Below are positions 55,949-64,000 of a stretch of 64,000 bases of DNA, piece after piece. Location: the NCBI RefSeq assembly GCF_963668385.1, contig NZ_OY764327.1, forward strand, positions 4,746,501 to 4,810,500, read 5' to 3'. The first letter of the stretch is position 1. Every line of letters begins with the position of its first letter. This DNA comes from an uncultured Carboxylicivirga sp. GTDB lineage: Bacteria > Bacteroidota > Bacteroidia > Bacteroidales > Marinilabiliaceae. The notes beneath the pieces were generated by a model. The model had not been told where the DNA came from, did no database searches, and worked only from the letters and a program-made list of their open reading frames with translations. Position numbers and translations under genes: made by a program.

Positions 55949-58744
55949 ATGCAGGAGAAAACAATAATTGTTAAAGGTGCCAGGGTTCATAACTTAAAAA
56001 ATATTGACCTCGAAATTCCAAGAAATGAGTTTATAGTTATTACTGGAGTTTCAGGAAGCGGAAAGTCTTCGCTTGCATTTGACACTTTGTATGCTGAAGG
56101 TCAGCGACGATATGTCGAAAGTTTAAGTAGTTACGCGCGACAGTTTCTTGGCCGGTTAGATAAGCCTGAGGTAGATTTTATCAAGGGTATCCCACCTGCA
56201 ATTGCCATTGAGCAAAAAGTAAACACTCGAAATCCCAGATCGACAGTTGGCACCAGCACCGAGATATATGATTACCTGAAACTTCTTTATGCCAGAATTG
56301 GAAAAACCATTTCGCCGGTTAGTGGTAATGAAGTTAAAAGACAATACGTTGGTGATGTGGTTGATTTTGTTAAAAATCTGCCACAGGGAACCAAATTAGC
56401 TGTGATTACTCCGGTAATTCATTCTTCGGATCGCACCTGCCTCGAACATTTAGAAATATTGTTAAAGCAAGGTTTTAGCAGAATTGAGAAGAATAATGAG
56501 TTTATTCGAATAGATGATATTCTATCAAATAATGACGAAAGCAATTGCGAATCAATTAACCTGGTAATTGACCGTTTATCGGCTACTGATGATGAAGAAA
56601 CATTAAGCCGATTAGCCGACTCTGTACAAACAGCCTTTTACGAAGGGAAAGGTGAATGTTCGATAAAAACCTTTACAAAAGAAGGCTCAGAAACCATTAA
56701 CTTTTCTAATAAGTTTGAGTTAGACGGAATAACCTTTGAAGAACCAACTGAGCATCTGTTTACCTTTAATAATCCGGTTGGGGCCTGTCCTCGATGCGAA
56801 GGCTTTGGAAATGTAATTGGTATTGACGAAGATCTGGTAATTCCAAATAAAAGCTTATCGATTTACGAAGGTGCTATCGCTTGTTGGAAAGGCGAAAAAA
56901 TGGGCGAATGGCGCGATGTGTTGGTTAACAATGCCCACCGCTTTGATTTTCCGGTGCACAAACCTTATTTCGAATTATCGAAAGAACAAAAGCAATTACT
57001 TTGGACTGGTAACGAATTCTTTTATGGATTAGATCAGTTCTTTCGTCATGTAGAAGAACAACAATACAAAATTCAATACCGGGTAATGCTATCGCGCTAC
57101 AGAGGTAAAACAACATGCCCGGAGTGTGGTGGAGCTCGATTAAAAAAGGAAGCTGGCTGGGTAAAAATTAATGACAGAAACATTCATGAATTGGTAAATT
57201 TACCAATCTCTGAACTGAATATTTTCTTTAACGAACTAAAATTAAATCAGCACGACCAGAAAGTGGGAGGTCGCTTATTAACAGAAATTCAAACCAGATT
57301 GCAGTTTTTGAACGATGTGGGATTAGGCTATTTAACACTTAACCGCCTCTCTTCCACCCTATCCGGTGGCGAAAGTCAGCGCATAAACCTTGCAACCAGC
57401 CTAGGTAGTAGCTTAATTGGTTCGCTTTATATTTTAGATGAACCAAGCATTGGCCTACACTCAAGAGATACGCATTTATTAATTAAAGTATTGCGTAATC
57501 TTCAAAAAATAGGAAACACTGTTATTGTGGTTGAACACGATGAGGACATCATTCGATCATCAGATAAAATTATAGATATTGGTCCATTAGCAGGAAGACT
57601 TGGAGGCGAATTGGTTTTTCAGGGCGATTTTAAGCAATTACAAGCATCAGAAAAGAGTTTAACTACTAAATATCTGAAAGGGATTGAGAAAATACCCGTA
57701 CCAACAGGACGTAGAAAATTCAATCAAACCATCAACATTAAAGGAGCTTGCGAAAACAACCTTAAAAACATTAATGTTTCATTTCCTCTTAATGTTATAT
57801 GTGCTGTTACTGGTGTATCTGGAAGTGGAAAATCGTCACTCGTTCGCAAAATTCTTTATCCTGCTTTAAAAAAGCAAATGGGTGGTTATGCTGATAAAAC
57901 CGGATCGTTTGAAAAACTAGATGGAGCCATTAAAAAAATTACTGATGTAGAATTTGTTGATCAGAATCCTATTGGGAAGAGTTCCAGATCAAATCCTGCA
58001 ACCTACCTAAAGGCATGGGATGAAGTAAGAAAATTAATGGCCGATCAACAAGCTTCGAAGCTTAATGGTTTTAAGCCTTCACACTTTTCATTTAACATTG
58101 ATGGTGGAAGATGTGATGAATGTCAAGGCGAAGGTACCATTAAAGTTGAAATGCAATTTATGGCCGATATTGTATTAAAATGCGAAAGTTGCCACGGGAA
58201 GAGATTTAAGGATGAAGTTTTGGAAGTTAAATTCCAGGATAAGAATGTTGCTGATATACTTGATATGACCATTGACCAAGCAATAGAGTTTTTCAGCCAA
58301 TCAAAAATTTCAACAGCTAAGCGTATTGTTAACCGCCTACAACCGCTAACCGACGTTGGTCTTGGATATATTAAAATGGGACAGGCTTCCAGCACATTAA
58401 GTGGAGGTGAAAGTCAGAGAGTTAAACTGGCTTTTTATTTGGCTAACGAAAAAAGTGATCCTACTTTGTTTATTTTCGATGAACCAACTACAGGGCTACA
58501 TTTTCATGATATCCGAAAACTACTAGACGCTTTTAATGCATTAGTTAAAAAAGGCCATTCCTTAATAATTGTTGAACACAATATGGATGTAATCAAATCG
58601 TCCGATTGGGTTATTGACTTGGGACCTGAAGGTGGTAACGAAGGTGGTAATCTTGTATTTTCAGGCACACCCGAAGACTTACTAAAAGTAAAAGAATCTT
58701 ATACTGGTAAATATCTCCAACCATATCTTACAAAAAAAGGCTGA
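55949..58744 (+). CDS. uvrA: Excinuclease ABC subunit A
   Basis: The 931-residue protein is complete UvrA, the damage-recognition ATPase of nucleotide excision repair. It has two ABC modules: Walker A GVSGSGKSSLAFDT (about 33) and GVSGSGKSSLVRK (about 620), signatures TLSGGESQR twice, and Walker B ILDEPSIGLH and IFDEPTTGLH. Zinc fingers show CPRC (about 279), CPEC (389) and CDEC/CESC (720 and 744). The final codons (Lys-Lys-Gly-stop) form part of the terminator stem. It is monocistronic; no uvrB or uvrC is nearby. Confidence 0.96.
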   Translation: MQEKTIIVKGARVHNLKNIDLEIPRNEFIVITGVSGSGKSSLAFDTLYAEGQRRYVESLSSYARQFLGRLDKPEVDFIKGIPPAIAIEQKVNTRNPRSTVGTSTEIYDYLKLLYARIGKTISPVSGNEVKRQYVGDVVDFVKNLPQGTKLAVITPVIHSSDRTCLEHLEILLKQGFSRIEKNNEFIRIDDILSNNDESNCESINLVIDRLSATDDEETLSRLADSVQTAFYEGKGECSIKTFTKEGSETINFSNKFELDGITFEEPTEHLFTFNNPVGACPRCEGFGNVIGIDEDLVIPNKSLSIYEGAIACWKGEKMGEWRDVLVNNAHRFDFPVHKPYFELSKEQKQLLWTGNEFFYGLDQFFRHVEEQQYKIQYRVMLSRYRGKTTCPECGGARLKKEAGWVKINDRNIHELVNLPISELNIFFNELKLNQHDQKVGGRLLTEIQTRLQFLNDVGLGYLTLNRLSSTLSGGESQRINLATSLGSSLIGSLYILDEPSIGLHSRDTHLLIKVLRNLQKIGNTVIVVEHDEDIIRSSDKIIDIGPLAGRLGGELVFQGDFKQLQASEKSLTTKYLKGIEKIPVPTGRRKFNQTINIKGACENNLKNINVSFPLNVICAVTGVSGSGKSSLVRKILYPALKKQMGGYADKTGSFEKLDGAIKKITDVEFVDQNPIGKSSRSNPATYLKAWDEVRKLMADQQASKLNGFKPSHFSFNIDGGRCDECQGEGTIKVEMQFMADIVLKCESCHGKRFKDEVLEVKFQDKNVADILDMTIDQAIEFFSQSKISTAKRIVNRLQPLTDVGLGYIKMGQASSTLSGGESQRVKLAFYLANEKSDPTLFIFDEPTTGLHFHDIRKLLDAFNALVKKGHSLIIVEHNMDVIKSSDWVIDLGPEGGNEGGNLVFSGTPEDLLKVKESYTGKYLQPYLTKKG

Positions 58745-58763
58745 TGGGAATCCATCAGCCTTT
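58736..58763. terminator. Terminator overlapping the uvrA stop codon
   Basis: Stem AAAGGCTGATGG / CCATCAGCCTTT with a short loop; the uvrA TGA (58742-58744) is within the left arm, and a T-rich tract follows. A-rich sequence on the left makes it suitable for the convergent gene as well. Confidence 0.88.
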
Positions 58764-58784
58764 CATTTTATTTCAAATATTATT

Positions 58785-59237
58785 TTATCTCTTCTTTCTC
58801 TTATCCTTTTCTACTTCCACTCCAAATAATACAGCTACACAACCAGATACTAAATCTTCCTCTTCTCTTTCTAATACTTCCATATCAATAATTAGCATCT
58901 GAGTAGTTTCCACTTCAAAATCCCATATTAAGGTATAATCATGGTCTTTATTATCGAATAAAACAACTCCATCATTATTCAGTAACTTAAAATGTATTGG
59001 TGGTAACTGATCTATTTTACTAATGCTAATGCGGTATTTCTCTCCTTCGAAAAAGGTTTTAAACATTTCTGCCTTTTCTCCTTCCGAAAGAATTGTTGCG
59101 TTATAATTACCATCGTGCACATAATCACCTAACTGTGATTTTCCAATATTTTTAGCAAAACTAAAACATTGACTACTTGCAGTTAACGAATAAAAAACGA
59201 TAGAAATTACAAGGATAATTCGCTTAAAAGCTAACAT
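58785..59237 (-). CDS. Secreted hypothetical protein
   Basis: The 150-residue product has a signal peptide (FKRIILVISIVFYSLTASSQ) followed by a small domain predicted to be beta-rich (KYRISISKIDQLPPIHFKLL; YTLIWDFEVETTQMLIIDM) and a highly charged Lys/Arg end. I do not recognise a family. It starts 13 bp after the stop of the lipoprotein gene, so the two are co-transcribed. Confidence 0.72.
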   Translation of the reverse strand: MLAFKRIILVISIVFYSLTASSQCFSFAKNIGKSQLGDYVHDGNYNATILSEGEKAEMFKTFFEGEKYRISISKIDQLPPIHFKLLNNDGVVLFDNKDHDYTLIWDFEVETTQMLIIDMEVLEREEEDLVSGCVAVLFGVEVEKDKRKKR

Positions 59238-59250
59238 ATACAGGACTTAT

Positions 59251-60180
59251 TTATGAAATAAACTCAGTTCTGATTTCTTCTACTTTATCAAGAAGTTTTT
59301 CAAACACATCTTTTGAAATGTACGTTTCCGAATCTGCTTTAATGGTTGTTACTTTATTTGCATCATCGGTATTAGCTTCAACTTTAGATGTATTTACGAT
59401 TTTAACCTGATCAAAAATAACTTTCAGTTCATTCACCTTTACTAAAAGATGCGCAACATCTTCGTTAGACTTGTATTCGTCTAAAAGATTAATAACTGTA
59501 TATAAGCTTAATTTTTGATAGATAATTCTTTCGATCAATCTTTTGTTATTATCTAACGATCCATTAGTAAGACGTGTTGCCAAATATAAACCTTCAACCC
59601 AACCTCCAACTAAAACCATAACTGCAATTGCCGGACGATCATTTTCTGTCAAATAAGCATTTGAAGTCATAAAAGTTTCAGAAATAATATCCATCATAAC
59701 ATCGCGGTTATTCATATTATTCTCCAACTTTTTCATGGTTGCCTCATCAATAGCATCCATAATACCTAACCCTTCGGCCAACTTCTTAGTATTTGCCATA
59801 TATTTAATCGAACTCTGGGTTTGATCAAATAAACTGGTATAACTTAAATCAGCTGAATATACTCCTAAATTTAATGCCATTTGCTTGTTAGTGGCATATT
59901 TATTTAAATTATCAAGAGGGTTCAATAATTCCTCGTTATAAGTAGCACCGGCTCTTTTTATAAGCATCGCGGTTTCAAGAGGTGAAGGCAACGAATAAAA
60001 AATCAACTTCGATTTTTTAAAATCATCTATTACTTTACCATCAGTGCTAACCGATTCCACAATTTTATCTTCTTCCGACTTTTGATCCTTTTTAGATCCC
60101 ATACCGCAAGAACTAATAACTGATATTCCTATTAATATCGAAGAAAAATAAAGGAATGGCTTGGTCAACTTTCTTCTCAT
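59251..60180 (-). CDS. Hypothetical lipoprotein
   Basis: The 309-residue protein has a lipoprotein signal with lipobox ISSC (Cys25), followed by a mostly helical Asn/Leu-rich domain (ETAMLIKRAGATYNEELLN; TNKQMALNLGVYSADLSYTS; AIAVMVLVGGWVEGLYLATR). I do not recognise a characterised family; similar lipoproteins occur in other Bacteroidota. It is the first gene of a two-gene unit with the secreted hypothetical. Confidence 0.75.
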   Translation of the reverse strand: MRRKLTKPFLYFSSILIGISVISSCGMGSKKDQKSEEDKIVESVSTDGKVIDDFKKSKLIFYSLPSPLETAMLIKRAGATYNEELLNPLDNLNKYATNKQMALNLGVYSADLSYTSLFDQTQSSIKYMANTKKLAEGLGIMDAIDEATMKKLENNMNNRDVMMDIISETFMTSNAYLTENDRPAIAVMVLVGGWVEGLYLATRLTNGSLDNNKRLIERIIYQKLSLYTVINLLDEYKSNEDVAHLLVKVNELKVIFDQVKIVNTSKVEANTDDANKVTTIKADSETYISKDVFEKLLDKVEEIRTEFIS

Positions 60181-60367
60181 GATGAAATATTTATTTTTTA
60201 TTTTGATTCAAAATTTAATTAAAAAACATCAATTTTCGAAAATTACTATAAAATTTCCAATTATAACACACGATCAAAGGATTTGCGCGTATTTTTTTTA
60301 ATCTGAGATCGATAATTTTTCAATGATTAGAATTAAATAACTTACCTTATAGGTATTTATAACGCAA

Positions 60368-60397
60368 CAAGCCCATAGCTGTATTGCTATGGGCTTG
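60368..60397 (-). terminator. Rho-independent terminator after the DHOD-like gene
   Basis: Perfect 12-bp stem CAAGCCCATAGC / GCTATGGGCTTG (loop TGTATT). The minus-strand exit is moderately T-rich. Confidence 0.8.
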
Positions 60398-60416
60398 ATT
60401 ACGATAAAAATATTAT

Positions 60417-61403
60417 TTACTCATGCTTAGAGAAATACTTCATAAACTGAGCTCTTTCGTACAAATGCGGGTCACCGATAGTACCATAATTCATTTTACC
60501 TTTAAAATCATTAATGGTTGCAAAGCCTTTTTTATCCATCCAACTTTCTAACTCTGCCTTCATATTAGCAATTACTGCAGCACCATTTTTATAAATGGTT
60601 GAACAAACCTGTACTGTACTTGCTCCTGCTAATAATTGTTTGATAACTGCTTCACCATCGTGTATTCCTGTTGATGCAGATATATCAATATTATCAACTT
60701 TATCTGACATAATAGCAACCCAGCGTAAAGTATGTTGCATATCGTGTGGTGAACTAAAAACTTCCGATGAAGTAATAGTCATCTTATCAATATCAATATC
60801 AGGCTCATAAAAGCGATTAAACATCACTACTCCTTTTGCCCCCGATACAGATAATTTATTGACAACATTAACCAAGTTAGAAAAATACATTCCTAATTTT
60901 ATTGAAATAGGAATACTTACTACTTTGCTTACATTTGTAATTACATCGTGATATAATTGCTCGTATTCAGCCGGATCGCTGTTTTTATCGGTATTAACCA
61001 TAAATACATTCAATTCTAATGCATCGGCACCCGACTCCTGAATTTGTTGAGCAAAATCAACCCACTCATCAGCAGAAAAACAATTTATACTTGCAATAAT
61101 CGGCACATCAAATTGTGCTTTTGCATTTTTGATTAATTGAAGATATTCACCTACAGCATTATCACGAGTATAACCTTTTATATAATCAATAGCTTCGGGA
61201 TAATCTACCCCTTCTCCTTTATAAATTGCATTATTGATTTCAACGTTGATTTGCTCTTCGAAAAGTGATTTTAAGACAACCGCTCCTGCTCCTGCTTCAA
61301 CTACTCTTGCAATTTTTTGAATACTGTTTGTTAAACCCGAGCTGCTTACTATAATTGGATTTTTAAGAGTTAATCCAAGATATTTAGTTTCTAAATTTGC
61401 CAT
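60417..61403 (-). CDS. Dihydroorotate dehydrogenase-like FMN protein
   Basis: The 328-residue product has the DHOD-family TIM-barrel pattern: YLGLTLKNPIIVSSSGLTNS, EAGAGAVVLKSLFEEQ, IASINCFSADEWVDFA, IPISIKLGMYFSNL and STGIHDGEAVIKQLLAGAST. These DHOD-like proteins differ from true PyrD enzymes and are often found with other genes than pyr; activity is unproven. The Cys position of class 1 enzymes is replaced by the NCFS stretch. It has its own promoter element and terminator, hence monocistronic. Confidence 0.85.
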   Translation of the reverse strand: MANLETKYLGLTLKNPIIVSSSGLTNSIQKIARVVEAGAGAVVLKSLFEEQINVEINNAIYKGEGVDYPEAIDYIKGYTRDNAVGEYLQLIKNAKAQFDVPIIASINCFSADEWVDFAQQIQESGADALELNVFMVNTDKNSDPAEYEQLYHDVITNVSKVVSIPISIKLGMYFSNLVNVVNKLSVSGAKGVVMFNRFYEPDIDIDKMTITSSEVFSSPHDMQHTLRWVAIMSDKVDNIDISASTGIHDGEAVIKQLLAGASTVQVCSTIYKNGAAVIANMKAELESWMDKKGFATINDFKGKMNYGTIGDPHLYERAQFMKYFSKHE

Positions 61404-61437
61404 TAGATATAATATTATAAGCTGTTTTTGACAGAAA

Positions 61438-61445
61438 CAAATATA
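61438..61445 (-). promoter_or_regulatory. Promoter of the DHOD-like gene
   Basis: Minus-strand TATATTTG is a perfect -7 element and TTTG (61463-61466) lies 17 bp upstream as a -33 element. This is the best complete match of both boxes in the window. Confidence 0.62.
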
Positions 61446-61523
61446 AAGAAATATGCTGCAGTCAAAAATTGAAATCAGTTTTTTGTACCCATGCTATCGT
61501 TAAATAGAATGATTTCAGTTTAT

Positions 61524-62198
61524 CTATTTGCTGTAATTCCTTTTGCCAAAGATAGAACTACCCACTCGAACCATTGTACTACCTTCTTCAATTGCCAAAA
61601 TAAAATCTCCTGACATGCCCATACTTATTTCAGTAAAATCATTATTGGTTGTAAAAACCTCTTGTTTTAACTCTTCGAATAAGTTTTTGAGCGATGCAAA
61701 TTCCTTCCTGATCTGCGCTTCATCATCCGTATAAGTTGCCATCCCCATAAGTCCTTTGATGGTAACATGAGTGAGTTCTTCCAATGTTTTTTGATTCAAA
61801 ATTTCAAGCAACTCTGATTTTGAAAAACCAAACTTGGTTTCTTCTTCGGCAATATGCATTTGCAATAAAACAGGTATCTTTCTATTATTCTTTAAACCTT
61901 CCTTATTGATCATTTTTAGCAATTTAATTGAATCAACACCATGAATCAATTGAACAAATGGAGCAATATACTTAACCTTGTTCGTTTGTAAATGACCAAT
62001 CATATGCCATTGAATATCTTTGGGCAAACTCTCATACTTTGCAGCTAGCTCCTGTACTTTGTTCTCACCAAAAATACGTTGACCTGCTTCATAAGCTTCT
62101 AAAATATCTTCGTTGGGTTTTGTTTTTGATACAGCTACCAGACAAGCTCTGCCTCCAACCTGCTGCGTAATATTCAGAAGATTCTCTTTGATTGACAT
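61524..62198 (-). CDS. YggS/PLPBP-family pyridoxal phosphate homeostasis protein
   Basis: The 224-residue protein has the PLP lysine in LVAVSKTKP (near the N terminus), FGENKVQEL, WHMIGHLQTNKVKYI, MGMATYTDD and the phosphate-binding SMGMSGDFILAIEEGSTMVRVG. YggS proteins bind PLP without known catalysis and buffer vitamin B6 and amino acid pools. The gene has its own promoter element. Confidence 0.93.
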   Translation of the reverse strand: MSIKENLLNITQQVGGRACLVAVSKTKPNEDILEAYEAGQRIFGENKVQELAAKYESLPKDIQWHMIGHLQTNKVKYIAPFVQLIHGVDSIKLLKMINKEGLKNNRKIPVLLQMHIAEEETKFGFSKSELLEILNQKTLEELTHVTIKGLMGMATYTDDEAQIRKEFASLKNLFEELKQEVFTTNNDFTEISMGMSGDFILAIEEGSTMVRVGSSIFGKRNYSK

Positions 62199-62215
62199 AC
62201 TAATATTATTTTATG

Positions 62216-62223
62216 CAAAGTTA
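62216..62223 (-). promoter_or_regulatory. Bacteroidota -7 element upstream of the yggS-type gene
   Basis: Minus-strand TAACTTTG, a perfect TAnnTTTG, 18 bp upstream of the ATG. No clear -33 element. Confidence 0.52.
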
Positions 62224-62244
62224 CATCAAGTAGTTCGAAAACGG

Positions 62245-62269
62245 AAAAGCCTCTTGAAAACAAGAGGCT
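62245..62269 (-). terminator. Rho-independent terminator after the DUF1015 gene
   Basis: Perfect stem AGCCTCTTG / CAAGAGGCT with loop AAAA (read on the plus strand); the minus-strand exit is TTTTCC. Confidence 0.8.
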
Positions 62270-62291
62270 CACTAATTGTCTGTATTCTCAA

Positions 62292-63548
62292 TTATTTCGA
62301 TTCAAGCTTATGAATAACCAAGCCTGAGCGAAGTTTAGGTTCAAACCAAGTTGTTTTAGGAGGCATGATATTACCTGTATCGGCAATATCAATTAATTGC
62401 TGCATCGACACTGGATACAAAGCAAAAGCGACAGCCATTTCACCTGAATCAACACGTTTTTGCAATTCACCTAAGCCTCTGATTCCACCAATAAAATCGA
62501 TTCGTTTTGAACGACGTAAATCCTCAATTCCTAACATTTTGTCCAATACGTGTTCCGACAAAATAGTAACATCCAATACTCCAATTGGATCACTATCATC
62601 ATAAGTACCTTGTTTGGCATTTAGCTTATACCATTTGCCTTGCAAATACATGCTGAATTCGTGCAATTCTGAAGGCTGATAAACATCCTCACCAACACAC
62701 TCAACCGTAAATACATCATTCAATTTGGCTAACAATTCATCTACTGTAAGCCCGTTCAGGTCTTTAACAACACGATTATAATCAATAATTTTTAATTGAT
62801 TATCAGGAAAATGGACAGCCATAAAATAATTATATGCCTCCTCTCCTGTATGATTTGGGTTTTGAGCCTGCTTTTCATCGCCAATATGAGCTGCCGCCGC
62901 TGTTCTGTGATGTCCATCTGCTACATAAGTTGCCGGAACTTTCGTTTTAAAAAGCTCTTCTAATTGTGCATTAACAGTAGCATCATTAATAGCCCAAAGC
63001 TGGTGCCCAAATCCATCTTCAGCAACAAAATCATAATCGGCATTCTGCGTATTTACAATATTTTCAACTATCGCATCAATTTCAGGTACTGCTTTATAAG
63101 AGAAAAACACTGGCTCAATATTAGCATCCAGATAGCGGGTTAATATCATTCTATCTTCTTCCTTATCCGGACGAGTTAATTCATGCTTTTTAATGATGCC
63201 ATTATCATAATCATCGCAGGCTGCTGCTCCAACAATACCGTATTGAGTCCGGCCTTCCATCGTTTGAGCATAAATGTAGTATTTTACCTCATCATCTTGC
63301 ACTAACCAGCCTTTCTCCTGAAAAGCTTTAAAATTGGAAACAGATTTTTCATACACTTCTTCCGAATGTATGTCTGTACCCTCGGGACAATCAATTTCAG
63401 CACGAGTTATATGCAGTAAAGAACAATCTTTACCATCCGCCATACGAGCTGCCTCTTCGCTGTTCATAACATCGTAAGGCAGGCAAGCTAAGTCCTGAGC
63501 AATGTTTTGGGGAGGTCTCAGGCCTTTAAAAGGTTTCACAATAGCCAT
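62292..63548 (-). CDS. DUF1015 family protein
   Basis: The 418-residue protein matches DUF1015: KPFKGLRPPQNIAQDLACLP, DVMNSEEAARMADG and YVADGHHRTAAAAHIGDE, where the GHHR stretch is highly conserved. Cytosolic, function unproven. In Bacteroidota this gene regularly follows serC-serA, and serA precedes it here, which suggests a link to serine or one-carbon metabolism. A hairpin separates it from serA. Confidence 0.9.
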   Translation of the reverse strand: MAIVKPFKGLRPPQNIAQDLACLPYDVMNSEEAARMADGKDCSLLHITRAEIDCPEGTDIHSEEVYEKSVSNFKAFQEKGWLVQDDEVKYYIYAQTMEGRTQYGIVGAAACDDYDNGIIKKHELTRPDKEEDRMILTRYLDANIEPVFFSYKAVPEIDAIVENIVNTQNADYDFVAEDGFGHQLWAINDATVNAQLEELFKTKVPATYVADGHHRTAAAAHIGDEKQAQNPNHTGEEAYNYFMAVHFPDNQLKIIDYNRVVKDLNGLTVDELLAKLNDVFTVECVGEDVYQPSELHEFSMYLQGKWYKLNAKQGTYDDSDPIGVLDVTILSEHVLDKMLGIEDLRRSKRIDFIGGIRGLGELQKRVDSGEMAVAFALYPVSMQQLIDIADTGNIMPPKTTWFEPKLRSGLVIHKLESK

Positions 63549-63593
63549 TTCTTGAATTTAATTTTGTTAAATATTGATTGGGTAGGCAAATTA

Positions 63594-63624
63594 AAGGCCT
63601 GTTGAAGGGTATACAACAGGCCTT
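63594..63624 (-). terminator. Hairpin between serA and the DUF1015 gene
   Basis: Stem AAGGCCTGTTG / CAACAGGCCTT (63594-63604 with 63614-63624). Only a short T-rich exit (TTTAAT) follows on the minus strand, so it may be a partial terminator lowering expression of the downstream gene. Confidence 0.65.
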
Positions 63625-63638
63625 ATGCTATAATTTTA

Positions 63639-64000
63639 TTACTTATTTACCTTGAAGGTATCGTCACCATTTTCGAGATAACCAATAATTTGCTTCGCAG
63701 CTGCTACTCCAGCATTGATGTTAGCTTCGGCAGTCTGAGCCCCCATCTTCTTAGGTGTAAAGAAGAAGCGGCCTTCAAACTTAGCTTCAAAATCAGCTTT
63801 GCAATCTGGTGCAATATCCGAAATATATGTAAAGTCTGGACGATCAGCCATCAACTTCAATATTTCTTCTTCGTTAATTACCTCCTTACGAGCTGTATTT
63901 ACCAAAGTACCTCCCTGAGGCATTTTGTTTAACAAGTCGTAATTGATTGAATTTTTAGTTTGTGCTGTAGCCGGAATGTGTAAAGAAACATAATCGCAAG
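63639..64000 (-). CDS. serA: D-3-phosphoglycerate dehydrogenase, C-terminal part (cut by window edge)
   Basis: The frame is open to the window end and encodes about 120 residues of a D-2-hydroxyacid dehydrogenase: CDYVSLHIPATAQTKNSINY at the edge, then MPQGGTLVNTARKEVINEEE, DIAPDCKADFEAKF, KKMGAQTAEANINAG and a short end. The N-terminal part lies outside. It catalyses the first step of serine synthesis. It lacks a long C-terminal ACT domain, as in the short type. The DUF1015 gene lies downstream. Confidence 0.85.
   Translation of the reverse strand, partial: CDYVSLHIPATAQTKNSINYDLLNKMPQGGTLVNTARKEVINEEEILKLMADRPDFTYISDIAPDCKADFEAKFEGRFFFTPKKMGAQTAEANINAGVAAAKQIIGYLENGDDTFKVNK

Overview
The window is AT-rich chromosomal DNA from a member of the Bacteroidota, most likely a Bacteroidales/Marinilabiliales-type bacterium. 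Signs are a long Bacteroidota-style NusB followed by a DUF1573 lipoprotein, a Pur-alpha-like DUF3276 protein, DUF4293 and DUF349 proteins, a FeoA-FeoB fusion with a small Cys-containing partner, and repeated Bacteroidota -7 promoter elements (TAnnTTTG) just upstream of many genes. I see no rRNA, tRNA, CRISPR array, insertion sequence, integrase or prophage genes.

Layout. 1-3.3 kb: start of a likely yajC, DUF1573, nusB, the Pur-like protein, a thiamine-binding-type protein and an unknown protein. 3.4-6.1 kb: ferrous iron uptake (feoAB fusion plus small membrane protein). 6.2-9.4 kb: pepD, a SirB1-like protein and a nucleoside phosphorylase. 9.6-13.4 kb: DEAD-box helicase, lipid kinase, an unknown protein and an NAD(P)-binding oxidoreductase. 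13.6-20.1 kb: pyrG-yidC, a five-repeat DUF349 protein and trmD. 20.2-27.9 kb: an AddB-like nuclease, sucA-sucB and a DUF4293 protein. 28.3-28.6 kb: an isolated small helix-turn-helix protein.

28.7-46.9 kb is the most unusual part. Read on the minus strand it encodes an ECF sigma factor, a one-TM putative anti-sigma protein, two CpxP/Spy-like envelope proteins, an ABC ATPase, a very long ABC-2 permease carrying a degenerate M1-peptidase-like region and a golvesin-like C-terminal domain, a TolC-type outer membrane protein, a lipoprotein membrane-fusion protein, an RND pump, a 1580-residue protein that fuses a complete RND pump to a multi-TM linker and an ABC ATPase, and a second ABC-2 permease. 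The last seven genes are separated by 33 bp or less or overlap. I infer a composite RND/ABC envelope-efflux system under envelope-stress control. A large sensor kinase with a periplasmic-binding-protein-like input domain is divergent from the sigma factor.

49.4-58.7 kb: rsmE, an Rrf2 regulator with a Cys cluster, two divergently transcribed phosphofructokinases that both carry pyrophosphate-type signature residues, a glycosyltransferase, another ECF sigma factor and uvrA. 58.8-64 kb: two secreted/lipoprotein unknowns, a dihydroorotate-dehydrogenase-like protein, a YggS-type PLP protein, a DUF1015 protein and the 3' part of serA cut by the window edge.

Most of the window is core housekeeping. 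Functions are from motif and family recognition by eye; no database search was possible.
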